Assembly (NCBI GenBank): GCA_013399305.1
Contig: VXAI01000049.1
Span: 333,395-397,394 of the forward strand
DNA length: 64,000 nt
Source of the DNA: Rostratula benghalensis
Taxonomy: Eukaryota > Chordata > Aves > Charadriiformes > Rostratulidae
Direction: 5' to 3'
Part shown: in pieces, positions 27,701 through 39,700 of the stretch
How the letters are laid out: each line of letters opens with the position of its first letter
Numbering within the stretch: position 1 is the first letter of the stretch
Notes under the pieces: generated by a model
Told to the model about the DNA's origin: nothing
Seen by the model: only the letters and a program-made list of their open reading frames with translations
Database searches by the model: none
Made by a program: the position numbers and the translations under genes

Positions 27701-30700
27701 TTAACCTTCTGAGTACATGTATGCAGTTAACACTTTTCGAAGTTGAAATAAAAAACACCTGCCACCCTCAAAGCAACTTCAAAAATTTTTGCTTGATTAA
27801 AACATTTGCTTTCAGTCAGAACATGAAACAAAATAATGACACTTAACTCCTGTTGTCTTTATTCACTGTGTTTTCACTTTCAAACCTTTGATTCTAATAA
27901 GTAAGGAAAGCTGGAAAACACTTTTATGGCAACATTCCTTGTATCTTAAGACAATGGGAACAGACAACACATATGTTAATACATAACCATCTGTACATTA
28001 GAACTTATGTTTGTTGTGTTTTATGTTAATAACCTGATGTCTCCACATCCTCTTAAAATAATAGTAATTAAATAGATCTGTAGAGCGAGAGCAAGAACAT
28101 CAATACAAACTGCTTAGTTATTATACAGACTGGACGGCATTCACAAAAGGGCTTTTTCTACTTGGAACAATATAAAGATTTGAACACACCTGCAATAAAC
28201 TGCATAATGACAGTCAGTTTCTTCTGCACATAAGTGTAAAACATTACTTCAAAATGAGCAAAAGACCAGCCTCTGGTTAGAAGAATAACAAGAATTCCAT
28301 CCTTTAGGTAGAATAATAGATTTGTGTTTGAGGATTCTAAACTTCCCCCCCACTCCCCCAGAAAACAACAAACAACAGTATTATTAACTCCCACTACAAA
28401 TGAAATCTTGATTTGTACAGTAAGAGAAAAAGCAACTGCTTTGTGAAATGTAAAATAGCACTTCTCTATTTTGACAATAGTAATTTGAAAAAAAATTGAA
28501 AATAGCTTGATTTTCGTATTAATTTTGGTAACATTTTTTTAAGCTGTGGAAGCCAAGAAAGTAGTTTTGAGTTCAGAGACAATATCAGCAAACACAATGG
28601 CTCATTATTTAAGTGCTCATTATCTATTTGTATACCTAAATGCTCTTAAACAATTGCATGTTTGCACATATACATTTTCAAAACTCAATCCTCCTTCACC
28701 AAACATAGTGCATAGGCATATTTTACTCAAGAAGAGGGTAACATAAACAGAAAATTAGTATCAGAAACTTCATGACCAGAGTAAACAGTTTAGAAGAACG
28801 TAATCTTAGCATCTAATAACAAACTTATTAGTCAAAGAATTTTGCACATTTATGGCATGCATCTATATATATGTAGGCAAACACACATCTGCCTTTATGC
28901 ATTTTATACTCCATTTCAGACTGGGCACAAAGTAACGTATTAAAGACTGCAATCAGAGTTAGATTGTTATTAACCAGCAACACTATTGAAGATTAAGAGC
29001 AAGAAACCCAAAGACTAAAGATATCTGTGACACAAACTAATTTTTTAGATCAGTGCATCTGAACTGAGGTCTCTTGGCAAATGACATTGTATAGAGAAAA
29101 AAAAACACCTGGTTCAGAAAATAGTGGGCAAAAATATTAGAAAAATAATTACCTTTTTGTTTCTAAGCATTCTAACTACTAACCACTTCCTATTTTACTG
29201 TTTTTTGCTAAATTATCATGAACTTTTGAAATACAAAGAAAAAATAAGTATATATCCAGTTCGCAAGATAATGCTATTTTTTATGCTTTGGATAGAAGTC
29301 ATTATGAAGAAGCTCTAGCGAATCATTGTTTTTTCAAGCTGATACTTACATTTTGTGATGCAATTTTTATATACCATTTCAAACACAAAAGAACTGGGAT
29401 ATTTTGAGAGAAGAAAACAGGCGTGTTTGAAATTCAGTTAAAAAAAATGCAGCTACAGAAGGCTTTTGCCCAAGTGAATAGTGAATATTCTAAAAGCAAG
29501 ATATGAGTCTTCCAAGCATAAAGCAATTCAAAGTATTTGTTACTCTATGAGTTTGCATAAGTGATTCACCTACACACCAAGCTTATGTTCCTAATTAACC
29601 CAGGGGTACAATTCCCATTCGTTAAATTAAGCATAAGGTTCAGCCCCAAATGTATTCAGCATTCATTATCAAAAGAAATAAGCATGTCTGCCTGTTAGTA
29701 TTTTCAATGTCAAGCATTTATTACTTAGTGAATTTAAGCCTTGCTGACTCTTCGTATTGAATTTTGATGCTCTTTTATGCACTGTATTCTGTACTTGACA
29801 GAAAAATGACCATTTTACATTGCCTTAGGTTTCTTACTTTTTTATGATAAATTCTATCTTCTCTTCAACTCGTTCAAGAGGAAAAAAAAAGTACCTGAAA
29901 TAAACAGCACTTCAGTCATTTTAAGTTCACACAACCGCTTTACAAATCACACAGCCTGACCTCCTTCTATAATATTACATTACAGCAAGATCCAAAATAA
30001 CATTCCCGTTTGACAGCTAACCTCAGGCACCACTGGTCTAGTATCTCGCTGCTTATACTGCTGGCTGAAAAGCTGATAGGATACGCAAGACAAGCTGAGA
30101 GTTTAACTGGCAGAGCTGTTCAAGTCTAAATTGTGCTATTTGAAACTTAGACCACAGGAGACAACAGTTCACTTTTTACCATGGCAGCAGATTCAACCTC
30201 TTGGCCCTGTGAAAGTCATATGAATACATTTAGCACACACAAAAAATATCTCCCTATATTATGATCAAAGACGTATTCACCACACATTTTTTATGCACAT
30301 TTGACGGTTCTGTTGACAGTCTTGGAAGTTAAGTAATATGGACTGCTGCACATAGGTTTCAAACCTTGATGGAGCCCAATGGCAGGCTACTTTTGACAGT
30401 CAAATAATGACAAGCACGTTGCAGGCCGATGCCCGTCATTCATGAACATCTTGGCCCGCTCCAACCGTTGCGCAGCGACTAAGTGGACGGTCAAAGGTTA
30501 AGTTCGAAGAAGACAGCAATGAAGGGCAACTGTCATGCACCACTGAATACTGTGAGGCAGCAAGGAGTGGTTGTCTTCTGAAGAACATGCAAAATGTTCT
30601 CGTTCTGTCCAGGCAGACACATATTTGAAGGTCCTAAATGAGACCACTGCCAATTCATGAAGAGCCAAACTGACAGCATGCCATTCAAACTGTCTCTCTC

Positions 30701-33700
30701 AAATTTGACTTTTTTTTTTTTTTCTTTATTTCAAATCACAAATGCATGCAAACTACAACGTTAAACAGAACTCCCAGCAGCTGTTTTAGGCAAGCCAGAT
30801 TTGGCAGGGTAGGAAGGGTGAGGGTAAAAACATCTAAACTTTTTTCCCTTCTCTTTCTTTTAATATTTAAAAGAAGTTCAATTATTTGAAAATTAGATTT
30901 TCTTGTCATGACATGCATTTATTTCCAAAAATTTCTTTCTATCTGTTGTACCCCTTTTCCTAAATACTGGGGTTTCTTCCAGTATTAAAAAGCCGAGCCC
31001 AACACCTTATAATTAGGGCTAATACACCTGGAATTTTAATCCTGCATTGGTATATTAATATTGCACTAGGAGCATATACGAAAGCATGCAAATAAATACT
31101 TTGCATCAGTCTCTAAATATCCTAAGCATTTTTGTTATAAATGGTACAATAACAGTATTTTCTATTTGTTTAAAAGCATTGTTTTGTGTGGAGTTATGGC
31201 TTGAACAGCATGATTAACAAGGAAATTGCATTATTTTGCATAAAACATATACATCTTACTTTTAACCCACTGCCACTAAAGATGCATATTTTTTACTTAC
31301 ACATTTAAATTATGTGATCATATTCACGTTTGCCTCGATTAACATATAAAAGACTTTAGGAAAAATAGAAATACTTTTCTTTATTAGATAAACAGTGATG
31401 CCGCTCATCTTTCATAGGAATGAATGCTTGACACTAAATTTAATCAGGCTGACAAAGGATCATAGCAGTTAGCTCTTTATGCCCTTTTCATGAACAGTCC
31501 ATCTCTCCTGCACTTACAGGGCCAACTGCTGCCCTCTAACAAAACAGATCAACATGCAAAGAGCTTGTTTCTTTTTGCTGGGTCACTGGTATCATCTCAC
31601 TCATGACATTACTGCTCTGTATCAGTTTCTGTCATGAGATCAACACATTAAAGACCCTATTCACAAACCATGCTTTGCAAACTAAAAAAGAAAATGAATT
31701 GTCATTAGTTATGAGGAATACATTTGAATCACAAAGCATAAAAACACTTGTATGTCACGTACACAGAAACACACACACACAGAGCACAGACTCTCTAAGG
31801 TAAGAGCTATATTCTTATGTTCTATTGCACACGACAAATAATATCAACACTTTTAAAATCTTAGATAATAGCCAACCTACTGTCTTGACCACCACAAATA
31901 GGTTTCAGGAAGCCAGAAGCATAAAATCAAAATTCAACTTATTTTGGATTGAAGGAGAAATGTCAAAGCTTTTCTACATAGGCAACAGGGTCCTATGTAT
32001 AGCAGAAATTATAAATTTGGGGAAGGGTCATCAATGTCTTTTACACTCTATGCGGGTGGGAGAAATTAAAATATATATATATACTTGAACTGTTAGAGGA
32101 CTTGCTTGGTTACACATCCATTTTCCCCAGCTGCTGGTTCTTTTGCTGTGTTATAATGAGGTTCACATCAATTCACAAGCACTTCTGTAGTTGTCTGAGA
32201 CTTCCAAATCTTAAATTCTGGATGTCCTGAGTTCATTTCTCATTGTTGAAGCGTGTAATGCTACTGCGCACGTTCAGCACCTCCCAACCCTTTCACCATG
32301 AGCCGCACGGTGTGCGCCCGCAGTCTATTTCAGGTAGTCAAACCCTCTCCAAATGAACCGGGATTGCTGCAACACCACCACCACTCAGTCACGCAGAACG
32401 TAAGCGGTATACCTGGTGCCTATCAATTTCCTTGTGATAAGAAAGTTAACATTTCTCTGTATTTTGATTTCCATCTGTGAAAAAGGAAAAAATATGTCCC
32501 TACTACGGACATATTTTGTGAGGATAAACTTAAGAAATTATATGAGATGAGAAGATACACCCAAGAGCCACAGGTAAGTACAGTGCACAATAAAAACACT
32601 TCAGTAACGTAAGACACTTTTAAAACAGTTCAGGAAAGACTGACCAATATCTACACTTTATTAAAATAATTTAGGCTAGAATGCCACTAAGAGTGTTACA
32701 TACTGTAAAGAAGCACCATAACTTGCAATGGTCAAGTGATTACGGGAAGTTTTCTAAAGTATCAGTTTCTGGAGTCAGGAAATTTTCATATGAGTTTTAA
32801 CTCTTATGTGCAACAATACTGGAGAAAATCTGATGGAACATAAATTGAAAATAGGAATACTAATAATGCAAAGAAACTTTAAAAAACCCCAAACCACCAG
32901 GCTTTTATTAAAAAAAAAAAAAAAAACCAAAACATTGGAAGGACACAATACTGGCCAGAAGAAAGGCACAATAAAAATAAGAGAGAACCAAACTGTGTGT
33001 TAGATCTCCTGCTACGTTACCTGTTGGTCACAGTTATATGAGTGCACATTGTCTCATAGAGATAGATACAGGCTCTACTCCCAAATATACACAAGTTCCT
33101 CATAACACATACGAGCAAAATTGCTTAAAGAGAAAGGCACTCAAGAATACACGTTTTTACTAATGCCAATACAAGACTTCTTAAGTCTTCTAAAGTGAAA
33201 TACAAAGCTAGCAAATAGAAACCTTGGTAGTAAGCACAATCTGCTTTTATCTCATTTTTGTCTATGTACAAATGCTTTCCATAAACATATTTCATTGAAT
33301 CAAGATTGATAGCATCCATGTGACTAGTGTCCATATAACAGGACTGTTTTTCAGACAGCAGTGACAAAGGTTCAAGAAATAAAGACAGCACATAGCAGAA
33401 GACTTCCAAGCTTGACAACACAGAAGCTTAATAGCTCCCGTTTCAAGCAACAGGAGAAGCCTGTGCAAACCAGCAGAGTCCTGGGACTTTTCTTCCTAAA
33501 AATCTCAAATACCACCACCCTCAGGAAGTTCAAATAGAATGGAAACCACCAACATGGTACACTTGTTACATTTCACATGCCAGAGGCAAAAACCAGAGCA
33601 CTGAACACCCATAAAAGGTAACTGCCTACCAACCTACTAATCACAATAAAAACCCCAAAACAAACCAGCTTCTTATTATCAAAGATGCAAGGAGCCACCA

Positions 33701-36700
33701 AACTGATGCATTCCATCTTATTCTAAAGGACTGACAAGGGAATTGTTATAAAGTAGGGAATGGAACTGCCTTTTGATCTTACTTCCTATAGTTCAACTCT
33801 ACTCAGCAAATTCAAAATCTGAAATAACCAATTCAGTAAAAATTACCTTTTGGTTCCTACCTAGTGAGAAAACAGAAGTGAATGTTTGGATTTCGTTAAT
33901 AGCTACAGTGCATTAAAATAAAATAAAAATAATTATTCTACATTTCAGTAGAACTCCAGGCCCAGGCTTACAAAAACAGTTTTAAACTGATCAGAGCTTT
34001 GCTATAGTTTCCAGTGTTTGCGTACTAAAACATGCCTGTTAAGTAGTCTCAGAATAAACACTGTTTATCATGAAGGCCCCAAATAACTTCCTCCTATATA
34101 GTTTCTCTGGATTAAATGACTTGCTCTGTTTCTGTTCGATGCATGGGTACAAACATACGGACCATAGCACATCATTCAATATTTCACCATCTGCAGTTGT
34201 TGGCCATCACAGGATTTAAGATACCAGACAACAAAGTATTTGCTTTGAGCACAAGAGCATCATTACCTTCTGCAATGACATCATTTACACTAGAAGTAAA
34301 TGTAGAAGAAAATCAGAAGAGCATACAGCCAAACACAAATTGTTTCCAGATCTACAAGCTGTTAATTAATTTGCATAAATCTGTCCTTTTGTGTGCCACA
34401 TCTGGACAGCCCTTTCCAAATAGATGTACACTAGATTTCAAAGGGCCTACCACTTTGAGACAACAGCTTTTTAGAAGCTTCTTGCCCAACTCGAGCTCCA
34501 ATTCAGTATCGATGGGGTTGGGCTTCTAAAGCCCTGTAAATGCTTGTGAAAATCCTACTATTCATATTTTTTAAAATTAACTGATTAAATTTATATTTAA
34601 ACCTGAATTCTACCAATTAAACTGTTAGAAGTATATGTAAGGGGTACAGTTCTACAGAGCAGTAATAGCAATGTTTTCTCATCTCAAGGTCACTTAAAGT
34701 TACTGTTCACTTTTTGGAGATGAAAACATTATCTTATCTTGACCTCCATTTTTTCCCCCCTAAAATCACGTGTAGTGTAATATTCATGATCTTTTTTTTT
34801 TTCCCCCCACTCAAAACAGAGGACACAGCATCCATCAGAAGTGGGAAGTTTTGCTTTAAGTAAAATCTTTTGCCATTATAGACTGCAGTCTCTCTGGTGA
34901 ATTACAGGCAGAAGTTTCTGTAATTGTACTATCTGTAAGGAAACATGCAAATCAGACCTTGATTTTAATATTCTGCTATATTTTATTTCAATGCAGTTTT
35001 AAACCTTAAAACAGAATCAGCAACATATTTTAATCAGCTACCTTCTCATGAAGTACCAATTGCCTGGGGGTTATGAAATAATACTAAAAACTTTATAATC
35101 ATTCATTGATTTAGTTTTGAGCATAGTATATCATTTGAATCCAATGGGAACATAAAGAGCTATTTGTGAGGTCAACCACAGTACAGACAGAGGCTGACAT
35201 GATATCGATGGCAAGGTGGAAAGAAATTGCCAAATACAGCAGATCAATACCTCGTTTCACTGTTACAGCCTTCTAGAGACATAAAATATATATCTTTACA
35301 GCTACGAAAATAATAATAATGAAAGTGGGAGATAAATGCTTCCCTCAAGGTAAACTATTTGATTAGCTGAGGGCAAAGGTGACAATAGCAGTTACACTAA
35401 AGTAACTTTAAAGTCTTAAATAAAAATGGTGGGATGAGCAGCAGATAAAAGGGCAAAAAGAAACTGAACAATTTCTAGGAGACAAAGTCAAAATAATGTT
35501 AAGCTAAATACGATAGAGCAAAGCTTCCTCATACAGTAAGACTCAATTACCTAAAAAACAAATGTTTTGAAATTTCAGCACTATCATTTTCCATCCAGAA
35601 GCCTTCAAATACATGTTTAATCTGTCCCATACTTCAAATTCCAATAAATATTCATAACCATGTTTTGCCATTCACTAGTGAACCTTATCAGTGCTTTTGA
35701 GTCCCAACTGAAGGGATGAGGGTGATCTGATATTTTGGATGCTCTTGGCCATTAAAGGTTAATCAAATAATTTAAGAAATGGATGAATTATTAAAAACAT
35801 GAGAGCCCCATTCTGCTTCAGCTCAAGGATGCAAAAGTTTCGCTGATGGAACTGGGATGCTCTGGGAATAGAAACAAGCTTTAGGCATTCACTATTTGAT
35901 TGTCCAGCTCTCACTAAACCTCAGTCAGAAAGAACTGAATCCCACCTGCTGTAAAAGGGAAAAGTATAATCGTTACTCACCAAACATTTTCCCGATCTAC
36001 AAATAAAAGCGATAGTAGGGCCAGTACTGCACCTGCGGCAGGGACATTTCACTATAGCTTCATTTCAAAAATGCCAATTTCCATCTGAAACTTTTAAGAT
36101 TATAAATTAAGTTTGGAATCAGAAGACAAAAGGATCTGGGTGAGGTACATCTGAGACTAGCATTCTCAAATTTAATCACCTGCTAAGAACTTCCAAAAGA
36201 TTTTTCTTCAGAAAGATCTTAATTAAAACAAGTTAAATTAAGACACAGTATCCATTAAATTACAACAAAAAAGAAAGCAGAGGGGTAATTAGGTAAATAA
36301 ACATGCTGTTCATTTTGCCAGAATAAAAGTCTAATTGACAGCAACAACAAAAAAGTTCCTAAAATGTATGGAACTAACAGATTCTTTAAAATAAGCAACC
36401 AGTTCTGCACCTTGACCCACCTTCCAGGACATTTCTTGCCCCCCATAAGCTGGCAAGATACTAATGGCTGTCATGTGGTAGGAGCCCATATTAATAGGTC
36501 TAATGAAAGGTCAGGGTTAATGGAACTGTTTCATCTAGCCTACAAGGTGTTGTGTACCTGTAACAGCTATTGTACTTGTGGCATACAACAGAGCCAAAAT
36601 CTCAGTTCGCTAGAGGCTATACAAGTAACAGGCATGAGCTTACAATCTTAACATACTAGACTACAAAAAAAAAAAAAAAAGAGGCAGAAGGGGGGAAGAA

Positions 36701-39700
36701 AAAACAAAGGAAATGCTTCTCCTTTTTCTTTTTTTCTACGAGTGCATACTTGAATATGGAATATGCATAGCTCCCACACCACTGTCTCATATAGTGGATG
36801 ACTAGGACCAAAATAAGTAAAGCTGAAGACCTCTAGACTCCTGGCATTTGACTTCTCTTCATTACTCTCACACACAATAGCCTTACAGGCCACAACCATC
36901 AAAATATGAATGACCATTTTCAGTATCCATGCTTCTCACATCCTTCGCTCCAACACCTTTGAAGATTCTAACATGTGAAGCGTAGATCTGTTCTTATTTA
37001 CAGAAAAACAAGAGACTGAATGTAAAACAACGTGTTTGATAAATCTGTAGAGCCTAAAGTACCAATATAATTCAGAGGAGCAAGATAGACACGCACTTCT
37101 TAATTAAGTGGGTGATGTTCCAGTTAAAACAAAAAGACATCCCAGGGCCATAGCTAAGATTAAGCACGCGCTCTTGCAAAGGAAGCTCCTACTATTATCA
37201 ATATAAAAGCTTTAAATCACAAAAAATAAACTATCTAATAGTCTGTATTCAATAGTAAGTAGAAAGTCAGGACACAGACTTATTTGGATTAACACATTTT
37301 CAGTTATAACAAGTAATTTTACAGAGGATTAGTATCTTGATGGTCTGATCAATACTAGGCACTGCTGCTATTACAGATGAAGAGAAAATTACCCCTCCAG
37401 TAATAAAGTGTGTATGTCTTGGTTCTCCTTCATTTGCTGAGTCCATTACTGTAATGGTTCCAGCATTAGCAGCTGAGGCAATTTAAGCAGAAAGAATGTG
37501 ATGAATTTAAAAGCAAGGTACATTTACCACTCATTCTTTCTTGTATTTTATTCTGCATATGCAAGGCTTCTACCTGACCATTTCCAATATACAAATCATG
37601 TGCTACGTGACTATCAACACTATTTCTTAATTATTGTCTCATTAATAATTGGAAGGGCCAATAATGTGATTACCACAAAAATTGCTACTGGCATATTGGC
37701 TGCTGATTCTGCTAAAACCTGCACACCATTTACCTAAGCAGAAATATAATGCAACAAGAAGCTTATTTAACTGCACCTAAGCTGTTTCAGTAACTAATTT
37801 TTGTAAATACAACTTCGAAAAGAATCTATTTAATCCGTCAATTAGAAATGTTTGTGGTTTTAGATCTTAAGAGGCAGAACAATGACAGGTAACAAGAAGT
37901 TATACTTGAACACACTATGATAAAACAATGCTATAGTGAACATACTACTTTGCATTTTAAGGGTGACATTTTTCAGCATTAATCCTAAAATCACCCCCCT
38001 GCTCTTCAGTGCTCTGAGAATACTTGCCTGTTTTTCCCTGAGTATTATTATGTTGAAGCAACCTATTTTATCTCATAAATATATTATTTTCCAGCCAGCA
38101 AAAAGGAGGAAGATGCAGGAAATAAGACTTTTCATTGAAGTCTCAGCCAAAACACTGCATATTCTCTTTTCTTCCTTATAAATAAAAAACACGCAAAGCT
38201 TTGTGTTATTTAAAGCTTTATATTTCCTTGCCACTTTGTCTAACATGTCTCACAAATGTGAAATTGCACATGAATATCTTTGTAAAAGCCCTTGTGAATA
38301 TTCAGATATGTGCATATTGATGCATTTATTATTTGTATAGCAATAACTTTATTGGATTGTGGTCCCAGCTGTGCTGGGAGCTGTACAAACATAACAGTAA
38401 TGTCTGTGGAATACATTCTCTGCAGTCAGTTCTGGTTTCACAGTAATGTGAATTAGCATAAACAGCTACATAAAGTAATTGTGAACTGGGCTTAGCTGTC
38501 TATTCCAGAGACCCATCAGTGTAATCTTTTTAAAGTAAAAGAAAATAATACTCCAGTCTGGCTGAACATCTTATCTTTCACACAGTAATGACATGGGGTC
38601 TTACTATTCAGAGTGACAAGAGGAAGGATATAAAGGTAGTTACTAGGACTTGGCATCTGTCACACCGAAACTCATTAATAAACTTGGACTAAATAAGTCT
38701 TGAGAAGAGTCTTTCATTAAAGATGAACTTTTAAACTAACCTGTGAATACTAATCAAGACAATAAACATTATAAAGGCAAAACAGCTTTCTTCCTACTTA
38801 AAAGGAGAAAACAGTCTGAGTACCAAATCGGAGGCTTTTGTTTGGGTTTACTTTATGTAGTACCTTTTCTTCACCCAGCAAAAGAAAATTTACTGCTAAC
38901 TGACCAAAAGTCTGACCACTGGTCCAAATTCTAAGTTAAAACACACACACAAGCAGGCAAAACACACTCCCAATGGACTGTATCATTAAAATGCCTTCCC
39001 AGCTAATGAGCAACATCTATTCTAACAGCTCTGGTTTTACACACAGAATTAATATTTGCTATAGGGAAGACCAGAGAACCCGATAGCATTTAGCATCTCT
39101 AAAGATGTCTTTAGGAAATTTAGAACAATTGTGTTTTGTTGCCCACTTAAGACACAAAGAAATATTCCACAGGACACTAGCATCCCCACCACAGTGTTTA
39201 AGACAGCTGACTAATCAACTTTTGACTACCATTTTTCAACTTTTTTCAGACCCTCTTCCCAGGAATGAATTTGCATCCTCCTCCTCTTGGGCTTGGAACA
39301 CCAAATACTAGCATAAACAATTTGACTTCTGCTACACACTCAATCTTACTCAATCCAATTGAGTGATCCGCAAAGTGTATTCTGTACAACAGCACTGTAC
39401 TCCAAAGAATTTCTACCACATGTACTTGGAACAGAAATATTCTTCTTTAAAAATATAAAACAAAACTTGCTATACACTTGAAAATTTGAAAGCTTATCAC
39501 ATTTAAGAAACATACTACATAATTACAAAGAAAAGCCAATCACCAGGCTTCTAATAGATAGCATTTAACTGTATAAAGTTATAGTAAAACAAGAACTTTT
39601 ATTCAGGATTTAATTCTCCAGAAGAGAGACCTTGCCAGAAGATACATAATCCAAACCAGCTTCTCTATCCAACCACTTCCCTCTCATTAGTAGGCCTCAT

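Larger units (their letters stand above)
20001..30000. other. FTO intron 1, third block
   Basis: No gene seen. A 24-bp perfect palindrome at 20319-20342, homopolymers at 20545-20558 (A) and 22768-22780 (T), a pyrimidine tract at 25325-25348, and a perfect 16-bp tandem duplication at 26255-26286. The rest appears unique and AT-rich. Confidence 0.7.

Noticed and set aside
34116..34529. 137-codon plus-strand ORF in FTO intron 1
   Set aside because: The longest intronic ORF, but no known domain, no Kozak support, no splice context and no codon pattern that stands out. Chance is the simplest reading.
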